Assembly: GCA_964613805.1 (NCBI GenBank)
Contig: CAZTJF010000008.1
Coordinates: 82,335-146,334, forward strand
DNA length: 64,000 nt
Direction of reading: 5' to 3'
Origin: XYD12-FULL-36-8 sp964613805
GTDB lineage: Bacteria > Bacteroidota > Ignavibacteria > Ignavibacteriales > Ignavibacteriaceae
Position 1 is the stretch's first letter, and each line of letters starts with the position of its first letter. The position numbers and the translations under genes were made by a program. The notes below the pieces were generated by a model, which saw nothing but the letters and a program-made list of their open reading frames with translations, was not told where the DNA came from and searched no databases. Below are positions 1 to 9,103 of the stretch, in pieces.

Positions 1-48
1 TCAAATCGGGATCGAAATGACAAGTTATCCGCTGTAAAAAAAATTTTG

Positions 49-1257
49 CTATGATTCCTTCAAAATAATTTTAAATGTCGTTCCTTCTCCGATACTTGAA
101 CTTTTAACAAAAATTTTTCCTTTGTGATAAACTTCAATAATTCTTTTGGAGAGACTTAAACCCAATCCCCAGCCCCTTCGCTTCGTGCTGTAACCAGGAC
201 GGAAAATATCCTTTCTCCTTTTTAGGTCTATTCCTTTTCCATTATCGGTAACATCAATCTCAATTTCCTTTCGCACTGCCTTCACAGTTATATCAATTTT
301 GCCTTCCTTGTGATCAATTGCATCTAACGCATTCTTAATAAGATTTTCGATTACCCACTCAAATAATTCTGCATTAAGCTGTGTGGTAAGATTCTTTTCA
401 CCGCTTAAATTTATCTCAACGCTTTTACCAAGCTGTGGCAGCCGGCGTTCAAAATATTCCTTTACTTTATTAATTTCATCATAGACTGATAAAGTTTTTA
501 ATTCCGGTACTGCTCCAATTTTTGAAAAGCGGTAAGTGATCCGGTTTAATTTTTCAACATCATCCGAAATTTCATCAGTAATATCTAAAACCCTATCCTT
601 ATCGTGGTAGTGCATTTTCAGCATTTCAGTCCAACCCATCAAGCTTGAAATTGGTGTTCCAAACTGATGAGCAGTTTCCTTTGCCATTCCAACCCAAATA
701 TTGCTTTGCTCACTTTTCTTAATGTTACTGAATCCAAGGTATCCAAGAAGTACGAACAATGCTGCAATTAGAATTTGAAAATATGGATAATACTTTAACT
801 GGGTAATAAGTTTGGAGTCACCGTAATGTATTTTTTGAAGAACAACAGAATCTGCATACGTTACTAAAATAGGATTATGCTGTTCATCCATCTCTTTAAT
901 TTTATTTTCTAAAAATTCTTTTAATTTGGTTTGTGAAAGATTAGAATCAATTTCAATATTTCTGTAATTACCTTTTTCATTTGGATTTATTTGATCATCA
1001 GCGTCTGTAATGATTAGAGGGAAGTCAATTGGGATGATAATATTTTCAAAAAGAAATGTTAAATCGGCATCTGATTCAGTTGGCTTAGCTAAATATTCTA
1101 TTCCCTTTGCATAAAGTTCAACAATCTGTTTTTCCTTAACTTGAAGTTTTTGAACCAGACTTTGAGTGTAAAATAATGTGCCTACAGCAATAAGAATTGC
1201 AATTATTAACAATATTATCTTGAAATTTGCTGAGGCAAGCCCACCTGACATTTTCAT
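49..1257 (-). CDS. membrane-anchored sensor histidine kinase
   Basis: A 402-residue two-component sensor kinase. A membrane segment at about residues 12-30 and another at about 158-176 flank an extracytoplasmic region of about 125 residues that I do not recognise. The phospho-acceptor box holds His197 (AHQFGTPISSL). The N box holds Asn309 (ENLIKNALDAI), the G1 box is DNGKGID near 338-344 and the G2 box is GWGLGLSLS near 362-370, so the kinase core looks complete and active. No response regulator lies beside it, so the partner must be encoded elsewhere (an orphan kinase in this view). The ATG at 1257 has AAAGGA about 9 bases upstream; a second in-frame ATG two codons later is an equally possible start. 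The ligand cannot be read from the sequence. Confidence 0.9.
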   Translation of the reverse strand: MKMSGGLASANFKIILLIIAILIAVGTLFYTQSLVQKLQVKEKQIVELYAKGIEYLAKPTESDADLTFLFENIIIPIDFPLIITDADDQINPNEKGNYRNIEIDSNLSQTKLKEFLENKIKEMDEQHNPILVTYADSVVLQKIHYGDSKLITQLKYYPYFQILIAALFVLLGYLGFSNIKKSEQSNIWVGMAKETAHQFGTPISSLMGWTEMLKMHYHDKDRVLDITDEISDDVEKLNRITYRFSKIGAVPELKTLSVYDEINKVKEYFERRLPQLGKSVEINLSGEKNLTTQLNAELFEWVIENLIKNALDAIDHKEGKIDITVKAVRKEIEIDVTDNGKGIDLKRRKDIFRPGYSTKRRGWGLGLSLSKRIIEVYHKGKIFVKSSSIGEGTTFKIILKES

Positions 1258-1350
1258 GGAAGCAATCCTTTTAAAATATTTATTTTATCGCATGGATGAA
1301 TTTAACCTATTGGGAATGAATATTCATTAGCAATTTTGGTTATTAGCTCT

Positions 1351-2622
1351 TCAATTCATGAAAAATGTTTGGTCACGCTTTGGACCCACGGAAACAAGCT
1401 TAATTTTCATTCCAGCATGCTTTGAAATAAAATCTAAATAAACTTTAGTTTGATTTGGCAAGTCATCAAATGATCTGCAATTTGATATATCACAGTTCCA
1501 ACCTTCAAGGGTTTGGTACACAGGTGTAATGCTTTGTAATCTTTCAAAATCCGTGGGATACGATTTGAGAATTTTCCCATTCAATTTATAACTGGTGCAA
1601 ACTTTTATTTCATTAAAGCTGCTGAGTACATCTAGTTTTGTGATTGCAACTTCATCAATTCCGTTTATCATTACCGAATAGTTAACAAGAAAAGCATCAA
1701 ACCAGCCGCATCGTCTTGGTCTTCCGGTTGTGGCGCCGTATTCTACACCAATTTTTCTCAGCTTTTCGCCATCTTCATCAAGAAGTTCAGTAGGGAATGG
1801 ACCATAACCAACACGAGTTGTATAAGCTTTAACAATTCCAATTACGTTATCAATTTTATTTGGAGGAATTCCCGTACCTGTGCAAGCACCTCCTGAAGTC
1901 GGGCTGGATGAGGTTACAAACGGATATGTTCCATGATCTACATCGAGTAATGCACCCTGTGCACCCTCAAGTAAAATCGATTTACCTTTTGCAATAGAAT
2001 TGTTCAGATATGCGGGAACATCTTTTATGTATTTGTCAATCTTCTTGTCAAATTCCAAATACTGATTTATTATTTCCTCAACATTTAGTTCTTCTTTTTC
2101 ATAAACTTTTTTCAGAAGGTTGTTTTTCTCTTGAAGGTTCTTTCTGATTTTTTCTTCAAGAGCTTTTCTATTTAACAAATCAACAATTTTAATTCCTTTT
2201 CTTGCGTACTTATCAATGTAGCAAGGACCAATTCCCCTTCCTGTTGTACCGATTTTATTATCGCCGCTTTCCTGGATTGAATCAAGAAGTTTATGGTAAG
2301 GCATAATTAAGTGAGCATTATGACTAATGAATAATCGTCCATCCACTTTAATGTTATTTTTTTCGAGGAGCGAAATTTCATCGAGCAAAGCGGTTGGATC
2401 AAGAACCACACCATTTCCAATTACACAAATAACTGCCTCACGCAAAATGCCTGAGGGAATTAGATGAAGAATATATTTGTTGTTTCCGATTTCAACAGTA
2501 TGACCGGCATTGGCACCGCCTTGATATCTTGAGACTATATCATATTTCTCGCTTAAGATATCAACAATTTTGCCTTTACCCTCATCGCCCCATTGGCTTC
2601 CGACAAGTACTGTAACGCTCAT
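1351..2622 (-). CDS. purA: adenylosuccinate synthetase
   Basis: Catalyses the GTP-dependent joining of IMP and aspartate to adenylosuccinate, the first committed step from IMP to AMP, in the cytoplasm. The N-terminus carries the family phosphate-binding loop QWGDEGKGK followed by GGANAGHT, and the GTTGRGIGP and TTGRPRRCGW motifs are intact. The reading frame stays open to 2685, but the ATG at 2622 is preferred: AAAGGA lies six bases before it, it gives the usual family length (423 aa), and the longer version would read through a terminator hairpin at 2662-2695. It has its own unit downstream of that terminator. Confidence 0.96.
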   Translation of the reverse strand: MSVTVLVGSQWGDEGKGKIVDILSEKYDIVSRYQGGANAGHTVEIGNNKYILHLIPSGILREAVICVIGNGVVLDPTALLDEISLLEKNNIKVDGRLFISHNAHLIMPYHKLLDSIQESGDNKIGTTGRGIGPCYIDKYARKGIKIVDLLNRKALEEKIRKNLQEKNNLLKKVYEKEELNVEEIINQYLEFDKKIDKYIKDVPAYLNNSIAKGKSILLEGAQGALLDVDHGTYPFVTSSSPTSGGACTGTGIPPNKIDNVIGIVKAYTTRVGYGPFPTELLDEDGEKLRKIGVEYGATTGRPRRCGWFDAFLVNYSVMINGIDEVAITKLDVLSSFNEIKVCTSYKLNGKILKSYPTDFERLQSITPVYQTLEGWNCDISNCRSFDDLPNQTKVYLDFISKHAGMKIKLVSVGPKRDQTFFMN

Positions 2623-2661
2623 GAATTTTCCTTTGGCAGGTGATTGTATCCCGTCTTGCGG

Positions 2662-2695
2662 GGAAAAATAAAACTCCGAATACATTATCCGGAGT
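2662..2695 (-). terminator. intrinsic terminator after the STAS gene
   Basis: Read on the minus strand, ACTCCG and CGGAGT form a perfect 6-bp stem (2673-2695) followed by a T-rich run (2662-2672). It starts 25 bases after the stop codon of the STAS gene and ends 40 bases before the purA start, so it should separate the two transcripts. Confidence 0.65.
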
Positions 2696-2720
2696 CGTTA
2701 TAAAAAATATTTAAGTTTTT

Positions 2721-3062
2721 TTACTTAGAGAAACTTGCAACAGCATCATCAATAGTTTTGTAAGTTTCAAATATTGTTATAAGCTTGGTGATTATCAGCA
2801 AGCTTTCAATTTTATCTGTCACTCGAGATAATCTGAACGTACCCTCGGCCTTTTTCATTGTGGTTAAACCGCCAATCAACATTCCAAGACCGGAACTATT
2901 CATAAATTTAACATCATGCAAATCAACAACAATATTTTTTTTGCCCTCATCAATAAACTTATGCAGTAAATCATTAAATTCTTTAGTATCCTCACCGCCC
3001 ATAACATTTCCTTTAAGTTCAATAAGCACTGCGTTGTAACGTTCACTAACTTTTGTTTTCAT
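2721..3062 (-). CDS. STAS-domain anti-anti-sigma factor
   Basis: A 113-residue single STAS domain of the SpoIIAA/RsbV type. Such proteins bind an RsbW-like kinase when unphosphorylated and are switched off by serine phosphorylation. The phosphorylation loop is FMNSSGLGML, with Ser56 at the position of SpoIIAA Ser58; the usual preceding Asp is Asn here. No kinase or phosphatase lies directly beside it, so it may act with the cluster at 11.3-18.4 kb or with partners elsewhere (inference). A terminator follows it. Confidence 0.88.
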   Translation of the reverse strand: MKTKVSERYNAVLIELKGNVMGGEDTKEFNDLLHKFIDEGKKNIVVDLHDVKFMNSSGLGMLIGGLTTMKKAEGTFRLSRVTDKIESLLIITKLITIFETYKTIDDAVASFSK

Positions 3063-3376
3063 GTAGAACTCCTTAAAATTTCAGTTAAAATTTAATTAGA
3101 TGGCTTTACTAAAGCAAGTAAAAATCAGCAATAATCACATGGTTTATTTAAAATGTTTGTTTACTTACTTTTCAGAGAAATTTTCGATTTAATTTTCAGT
3201 AAGATTTTTGTATAATCAATTAATTCTTAGTGAATTCTTGACTGACCGGATTGTAAGTTGATCAAACACTGTAATTTTCTTAAACTAAACTTACTTATTT
3301 TTGTTGGTAAATTTTGTGTCCAAAAAATAGTAATCAAAAGTAATTCATCTCTATTTCATAAAAGCAAGGAGAAAAC
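3063..3376. other. 314-base spacer between divergent genes
   Basis: Separates the leftward STAS gene from the rightward M16 peptidase gene, so promoters for both should lie here. TATTTTTG at 3296-3303 fits the Bacteroidetes -7 pattern TAnnTTTG, but no TTG sits at the expected distance upstream, so I do not call a promoter. AAGGAG lies just before the ATG at 3377. I see no gene or repeat. Confidence 0.5.
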
Positions 3377-4702
3377 ATGAAGAAAAGACTTTATTCTATC
3401 ATTGTATTTATAGTTTTAACAGTGGTGACTATAAGCGCTCAGGTAAATATTAAGTTTGTTGAGTATGATTTACCCAATGGTTTACATGTTATTTTACATG
3501 TGGATAAATCTGCACCCATTGTATCACAAGTTGTTACTTATCACGTTGGTTCAAAAAACGAGCAGCCTGATAGAACCGGCTTTGCCCACTTTTTTGAGCA
3601 TCTAATGTTTGAAGGTTCACCCAACATTCCTCGGGGCGAATTCTTTAAAATGATTCAAAATGCAGGCGGTACATTGAATGCTTACACAAGTTTCGATCAA
3701 ACGGTCTATTTTATAACCCTTCCATCAAATCAATTAGAACTTGCAATGTGGATGGAATCGGAGAGAATGCTGCAGCTAAAAATTGATTCCATTGGAGTTG
3801 AAACACAGCGTGGAGTTGTAAAAGAAGAGCGTAAACAGGGATTGGAGAATCGCCCATATGGTACACTACTGGAACAGACAATGGCACACGCATATAAAAT
3901 TCATCCGTACAGATGGACGCCTATTGGTTCCGTTCAATATATTGATCAAGCAGCTTATGATGAATTCTACCAGTTCTACAAAACATTTTATGTGCCTAAA
4001 AATGCTTGTTTATCAATTGCCGGTGATATTGATATCGAAAAAACAAAAGCATTAGTTCAAAAATATTTTGGTGATATTCCTAGAGGTGGGAGAGAAATTT
4101 ATCGCCCTATAGAAGTTGAACCAAAGCAAACCGCTGAAGTTCGAGATACGGTATATGACAATATTCAGCTCCCTGCAATAATTCAAGCTTATCACATGCC
4201 TGCTCAAGGAACAAGTGATTATTATGCACTTAGCATGCTAACCACTTTGTTGACTGGTGGTGAAAGTTCAAGATTATCAAAACGACTTGTTGATAAAGAG
4301 AAACTTGCTCTTGCAGCTCAATCAATTCCATTCAATCTTGAGGATCCTTCAGTATTCTTACTATTCGCCATTGCTAACTTTGGCAAAACAAACGATGAAA
4401 TTGAAATTGTTATTGATCAGGAAATTGAAAAAGTAAAATCAGAAATTATTACGGACGATGAGTTCACTAAAATCCGCAGCCAGGTGGAGACTAGCTTTAT
4501 AGAAAAAAACTCCACAGTTCAAGGTAAGGCGATACAGCTTGGCTATTACCATGTGTTTTTTAATGATGCAAACCTTATTAATTCTGAGGTAGATAAATAC
4601 ATGGCTGTAAGTAAAAATGATATTCAGCGAGTGGCAAAAGACTATCTCGTGAAGGAAAATAGAACAGTTCTGTACTACTTACCAAAACCTAATGTTCAAT
4701 AG
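3377..4702 (+). CDS. secreted M16 zinc peptidase (catalytic subunit)
   Basis: A 441-residue M16 (pitrilysin/processing-peptidase-like) metalloprotease. An N-terminal signal peptide (cleavage near residue 21, ISAQ) sends it across the inner membrane. The inverted zinc motif HFFEH is at residues 71-75, with the third ligand glutamate expected in KEERKQG near 150. It is followed after 11 bases by a second M16 gene lacking the zinc motif, the usual active/inactive pair that forms one clam-shell proteolytic chamber. The start is supported by AAGGAGAAAAC just upstream. Substrates are probably peptides or short proteins in the periplasm (family knowledge). Confidence 0.92.
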   Translation: MKKRLYSIIVFIVLTVVTISAQVNIKFVEYDLPNGLHVILHVDKSAPIVSQVVTYHVGSKNEQPDRTGFAHFFEHLMFEGSPNIPRGEFFKMIQNAGGTLNAYTSFDQTVYFITLPSNQLELAMWMESERMLQLKIDSIGVETQRGVVKEERKQGLENRPYGTLLEQTMAHAYKIHPYRWTPIGSVQYIDQAAYDEFYQFYKTFYVPKNACLSIAGDIDIEKTKALVQKYFGDIPRGGREIYRPIEVEPKQTAEVRDTVYDNIQLPAIIQAYHMPAQGTSDYYALSMLTTLLTGGESSRLSKRLVDKEKLALAAQSIPFNLEDPSVFLLFAIANFGKTNDEIEIVIDQEIEKVKSEIITDDEFTKIRSQVETSFIEKNSTVQGKAIQLGYYHVFFNDANLINSEVDKYMAVSKNDIQRVAKDYLVKENRTVLYYLPKPNVQ

Positions 4703-4713
4703 GAGAATTAAAA

Positions 4714-6786
4714 ATGAAAACAAAAATATTTGTAACGCTTACTTTTTTGATAACTTTATCGCAGTTCAATTTTGCACAGCTTGATAGGAGTATCATTCCA
4801 TCTCCAGGACCAGCCCCTTCAGTTTCCTTTCCGAATTATGACTTGGTCAAAATGAAAAATGGTATGCGGGTTATTTTAGTAAAAGATGATGAACTTCCTA
4901 CAATTGCAATCCGAATGTTAATTGATCGAAAACCTGTGCTTGAAGGTCAATATGCCGGTAGCGTATCTATGATGGGACAGCTTTTAAGAAACGGAACTAA
5001 AAATAGAACCAAGGATAAACTTGATGAAGAAATAGACTTAATTGGTGCAAGTGTGAATTCTGGAAGCACAAGTGTTTTTGCTTCAGGGCTTTCAAAGTAC
5101 ACTGAAAAATTATTTGAAATAACTTCCGACATAATTCTGAATCCTTCATTTCCGCAGGATGAACTTGATAAAGTTAAAGAACAAACAATATCGGGATTAA
5201 AGTATCGAAAAACCGATCCGAACACTATCATAGAAATACTTCGTCAAAAAACTCTCTATGGTGCAAATCATCCTTATGGTGAATTTGAAACCGAGGAATC
5301 AATTGCGAATATAACCAGGGAAAAATGTTTTGAAAATTATAATTCATTCTTTAAAGCAAATCATGCCATAATAGCAGTTGTTGGTGATTTTGATAAGAAA
5401 AATATTTTAGCTCTTCTGGAAAAGTATTTTGGCTCGTGGAAAAAAGGAGAAATACCGAAACCAACCTTTGATAATCCTAAATTGCCTGTTAAAACCAATG
5501 TTGCATTAGTGGATAGACCAACCTCTGTTCAATCAGTTATACGAGTAGCACAAGTTGTTGAACTTAAAAAAAATTCACCCGACGTTATGCCTGTCAAAGT
5601 TATGAATACAATTTTAGGCGGCGGCATTTTTCGGCTCTTTACAAATTTACGTGAAAAGCATTCATACACCTACGGGGCTTACAGCTCAATGGGTGCCGAT
5701 GAATTGATTGGCAATTTTACTGCAAGCACTTCTGTTAAAAATGAAGTGACGGATAGTGCGCTTGTTCAAATATTTTATGAGTTGAATAGAATTAGGGATG
5801 AAAAGGTTGATGCAAAAGAGCTTAACATGGCAAAGAATTATATTAGCGGCTCTTTTGTGCAAAGCTTAGAAAAAGCTCAAACCATTGCAGATTATGCAAT
5901 AGAAATTGAGCGTTACAAATTGCCAAAGGATTACTATAAAACTTATCTCAAGCGAGTTTTTGCTGTTACCGAAAATGATGTGATGCGCGCTGCAAAGCAA
6001 TACCTGCGGCCTGAGCAAATGACGGTTGCTATTGTAGGTGCCGCAAATGAAATCAAAGATAAAATTTCTAAATTCGGTGTTGTTACAATGTATGACGAAG
6101 ATGCCAACCTTGTTATAGAAAAACCCGCAAGTGAAATAACGATGACTTCAGATGAATTACTTGCAAAATTTATTGAGAAGAGCGGCGGAAAAGAAAAATT
6201 AAATTCCGTAAACGATAGGACAATTGAGCTGAGTGGTAAATTTCAAAATTTTGATCTTAAGACAAAGACAATAAACAAAGCTCCAAACAAACTTTATGTA
6301 GAAGTGGATTTTGGCGGCATGTTTACACAGAAGATTGGCTTTGATGGTGAAAACGGATGGGCAGTAAGTCCTCAAGGAATAATGGATTTGGAAGGCAGCA
6401 GCTTAGCCGAGCTTAAAGTCCAAGCATTAATTAATTTTTATTTAGATTATAAGAACCAAGGAATAAGCGCAAACATTGCCGGCATTAAAAACATTAAGGG
6501 TAACGATTATTATGAGGTAGTTTTCGAAGCAGATACTTCTTATAAATGGACAGAATATTTTGGTAAAGATGATTTCTTAAAGTTCAGACAAATAAAAACC
6601 GGTGAAGGACCAAGCGGTAAAATCGAAGAAACGACTGATTATCTGGATTATCAGGATTTTAATGGATTTTTATTTCCATCAAAGCAAACTCAAAGTGTGA
6701 TGGGACAAATGATTGATTTCAAATTGGAGAAGTTTGAAGTTAATACCGGAATTGATAACTCAATATTTGTGAAGCCGAGTAAGTAG
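4714..6786 (+). CDS. secreted M16 non-catalytic partner with C-terminal LolA-like extension
   Basis: A 690-residue M16 family protein with a signal peptide (cleavage near FAQ, residues 20-22). The zinc motif HxxEH is missing: the matching segment reads SMMGQLLRNGTKNRTK. The substrate-binding LREKHSYTYGAYSS motif near residue 312 is kept, as in non-catalytic M16 subunits. Residues from about 480 on form an additional domain (AELLAKFIEKSGGKEKL-like start, then beta-rich strands ending in FLFPSKQTQ) that resembles the outer-membrane lipoprotein sorting/LolA fold. That resemblance is by eye only. It pairs with the catalytic gene upstream and ends at a long hairpin. Confidence 0.88.
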   Translation: MKTKIFVTLTFLITLSQFNFAQLDRSIIPSPGPAPSVSFPNYDLVKMKNGMRVILVKDDELPTIAIRMLIDRKPVLEGQYAGSVSMMGQLLRNGTKNRTKDKLDEEIDLIGASVNSGSTSVFASGLSKYTEKLFEITSDIILNPSFPQDELDKVKEQTISGLKYRKTDPNTIIEILRQKTLYGANHPYGEFETEESIANITREKCFENYNSFFKANHAIIAVVGDFDKKNILALLEKYFGSWKKGEIPKPTFDNPKLPVKTNVALVDRPTSVQSVIRVAQVVELKKNSPDVMPVKVMNTILGGGIFRLFTNLREKHSYTYGAYSSMGADELIGNFTASTSVKNEVTDSALVQIFYELNRIRDEKVDAKELNMAKNYISGSFVQSLEKAQTIADYAIEIERYKLPKDYYKTYLKRVFAVTENDVMRAAKQYLRPEQMTVAIVGAANEIKDKISKFGVVTMYDEDANLVIEKPASEITMTSDELLAKFIEKSGGKEKLNSVNDRTIELSGKFQNFDLKTKTINKAPNKLYVEVDFGGMFTQKIGFDGENGWAVSPQGIMDLEGSSLAELKVQALINFYLDYKNQGISANIAGIKNIKGNDYYEVVFEADTSYKWTEYFGKDDFLKFRQIKTGEGPSGKIEETTDYLDYQDFNGFLFPSKQTQSVMGQMIDFKLEKFEVNTGIDNSIFVKPSK

Positions 6787-6800
6787 AAAATTCAAATTAT

Positions 6801-6853
6801 GAGCTGTTTAAAATTGAAATGATAAATTTCAGTTTTGACAGCTCGATTTTATT
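6801..6853 (+). terminator. long hairpin terminator after the M16 operon
   Basis: GAGCTGT at 6801-6807 pairs with ACAGCTC at 6838-6844. The stem continues inward with about 12 more pairs, including G-U pairs and one bulge, to a short GATA loop. The T-rich GATTTTATT follows. It lies 15 bases after the M16 stop codon. Confidence 0.6.
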
Positions 6854-6931
6854 GCGATCTCAATCACCACCCAATTCTACATGGTTCTGTATTTTTTACG
6901 GAACCAAATTATAACTATTTCGTCTAAAAAA

Positions 6932-7528
6932 ATGAAATTCAACAAGAAAAAGGACAACTTGCAAAATCCACAGATTTTATCTTTAGATGATGATTTTTCT
7001 CTGATAAAACGATTTATTGAGGGAGATGAAACCACATTCAGATTGCTTGTGCAGCGGCACAAAGATAAAGTGCGAAATATCACTTACTTAACTCTCGGCA
7101 ATGCCGATGCAGTTGATGACATTGCACAAGATGTGTTTCTCACAGTTTACAAAAATTTGCACCGTTTTCGCTTTGAATCACAATTCTCAACCTGGTTGTA
7201 TCGAATTACGGTTAACAAATGCAAGGATCATCTGAGAAAAAAACGGATAAGAAATATTTTTACCAGTTTAAGTGAAGATGATACTGAACCGGTTTATCAT
7301 TCGACACATGAATCTAAGGATGTGGCAGCAATAGTTAGGAAAGCTATGGATGAATTACCTGATAAGCTAAGAATTCCTCTCATGCTTAAGGATATGGAGG
7401 GTCTTAGCTATCAGGAAATTGCACAAACTGTTAACTGTGAAATTGGAACTGTTAAATCCCGAATTTTTAGGGCAAGGGAAGGATTGCGAAACATCCTTAA
7501 ACCCTATGAAAAGGAGCTTATGTTATGA
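6932..7528 (+). CDS. ECF-type sigma-70 family RNA polymerase sigma factor
   Basis: Region 2 is clear (AVDDIAQDVFLTVYKN, then FSTWLYRITVNKCKDHLRKK) and region 4 forms a helix-turn-helix (LSYQEIAQTVNCEIGTVKSRIFRAREGL), with a short linker between them, as in extracytoplasmic-function sigma factors. An in-frame ATG at 6881 would add 17 hydrophobic/basic residues. I prefer 6932 because the protein then begins like its relatives, but neither start has a good ribosome site. The stop overlaps the next start (ATGA at 7525-7528), so it is translationally coupled to the membrane anti-sigma gene that should hold it inactive. Confidence 0.9.
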   Translation: MKFNKKKDNLQNPQILSLDDDFSLIKRFIEGDETTFRLLVQRHKDKVRNITYLTLGNADAVDDIAQDVFLTVYKNLHRFRFESQFSTWLYRITVNKCKDHLRKKRIRNIFTSLSEDDTEPVYHSTHESKDVAAIVRKAMDELPDKLRIPLMLKDMEGLSYQEIAQTVNCEIGTVKSRIFRAREGLRNILKPYEKELML

Positions 7529-9099
7529 ATAAATTTTACAAAGAATATGAAATGCTTTCTGCATACATTGATGGCGAACTGACTGACGAAGAAATTAAAA
7601 ATGTTGAGGAAAAATTAGTCGGTTCAAAAGATATGCAGCAAAAACTTAACGAACTCAAACGAGTTAAGGAATTATCTCAGTCATCCTTTCAAAAAGCTGC
7701 TGATTCCCCATACTTTGAAACAAAGTTAATTGCAAGTTTAAATTCTGAAAACCGATCTCAACTCAAAATTAAAAAATGGATTCCTGCGGTTGGTTTTTCA
7801 GTGGCAGCAATTGTTCTGATGCTTTTCTTAAAATCCAATCCCCAATTTTTTAGTAATATCATCGAGGAGCAAAAAACTAAAATAGCTGGACTTTATACGG
7901 ATAATTTAAAACCACTATTTGTTACTGCCGGATTAACTAATGAAGATATATTCAACTTTGCTTTATACCGTAAGCTTCCGCTTGATAAGGAGCGAGGGCA
8001 ATATTTGCTTCTGGGTTCAAATGTTGATGGATCAGAATTCATTGAGATTAAAACTGCTTCGTTAGGCACGTCAAATAATGATTATCACAAATTTATTTCT
8101 GCCTTAAATCTAAATGATAAACAAAAGGATAAAATTGATTCTATTCTCTCATCTTATGCTGAAGAAATGCAAGCTCAAGTTTTAGTAAATGAAAATAATA
8201 CCGTCGCTATAAGTCCGAAATTATGGAACTACAACAAGGCAATCTTCGCCGATGTAATGGCATTCGCAAAAGATGCCAATCAAGTTCAGTTTGCTAAAAT
8301 TGCACCGGTTGAGTTCACTAAAATGGATAAGCCGCAGCTTGTTCAAATTGCTAATGTTGTTAAGACTGCAAGTGACAGCGACTATATCTTTTTAACACCT
8401 GATACAATTTTTGTAGAAGCATTTAAGTTCGATAGACAAAAATTTGATAAAGAGATGAAGCAGATGCAAATCGAGCTCAAGAAAAATCTTAAAGATGCTG
8501 AAAAGCAGATGCGTCAACAGAATTTCGTTTTTAATATTGACAGCAATGTTATAAAGTGGAAAAGTAAAGGTGCCGAAGCTAAGAATTTTGAAGTTATGTT
8601 CGATTCAAATTTTTGTCGAGTTAGCATACCGAATATTAATATTGATTTGTCGGATGTTTCCTTCCCGAATTTTGATGAGCTTGAAGCACAAATTAAAACC
8701 GCAACAAAGAATATTCAATCATTTACTATTAATATTCCGAAAGAAGGAAGTACTAAGAGAAAATTTGAATTCAGAGTTGATGTCGGAGATTCTTCAAATA
8801 AATTCAGATATGATATTAATATTCCGAATCTCAAAGTTCCGATTCCCCCAAATGCTACTTTAAGAGATTCCGCGTTGTACAAAAATAATGAGGCATACAG
8901 ATTTAAAGCCGACTCTCTTTCGAACTTAATTCAGCAGTGGGTAGATGACTCGCTAATATTTAACCAGAAGGATTTTCAACTTCAAATGAAGGAATTCCAA
9001 AAGGAAATGAAGAGATTTCGGGAAGAGATGCTCCGACTTCAAAATAATTTGCAGAAGGAACCCACTAAAATTAAAACAGAAGAAACAATAGAGATATAG
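7525..9099 (+). CDS. membrane anti-sigma factor with large extracytoplasmic region
   Basis: A 524-residue protein coupled by ATGA overlap to the ECF sigma gene. The first 60 residues (MLSAYIDGELTDEEIK... VEEKL) have the helical layout of anti-sigma domains but lack the HxxxCxxC zinc motif. One membrane helix lies at about residues 88-105 (AVGFSVAAIVLMLFL). About 415 residues should then be periplasmic; they include beta-like repeats (FNIDSN, VSIPNINIDLS, FTINIPKEG, YDINIPNLK) and end in a charged coiled coil (FQKEMKRFREEMLRLQNNL). The function as sigma sequestering factor follows from position and architecture. The sensed signal is unknown. Confidence 0.8.
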   Translation: MNKFYKEYEMLSAYIDGELTDEEIKNVEEKLVGSKDMQQKLNELKRVKELSQSSFQKAADSPYFETKLIASLNSENRSQLKIKKWIPAVGFSVAAIVLMLFLKSNPQFFSNIIEEQKTKIAGLYTDNLKPLFVTAGLTNEDIFNFALYRKLPLDKERGQYLLLGSNVDGSEFIEIKTASLGTSNNDYHKFISALNLNDKQKDKIDSILSSYAEEMQAQVLVNENNTVAISPKLWNYNKAIFADVMAFAKDANQVQFAKIAPVEFTKMDKPQLVQIANVVKTASDSDYIFLTPDTIFVEAFKFDRQKFDKEMKQMQIELKKNLKDAEKQMRQQNFVFNIDSNVIKWKSKGAEAKNFEVMFDSNFCRVSIPNINIDLSDVSFPNFDELEAQIKTATKNIQSFTINIPKEGSTKRKFEFRVDVGDSSNKFRYDINIPNLKVPIPPNATLRDSALYKNNEAYRFKADSLSNLIQQWVDDSLIFNQKDFQLQMKEFQKEMKRFREEMLRLQNNLQKEPTKIKTEETIEI

Positions 9100-9103
9100 T
9101 TAA

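Noticed and set aside
2623..2685. Longer start of purA adding 21 residues
   Set aside because: The added part runs through a terminator hairpin, and the ATG at 2622 has a good ribosome site and the normal family start.
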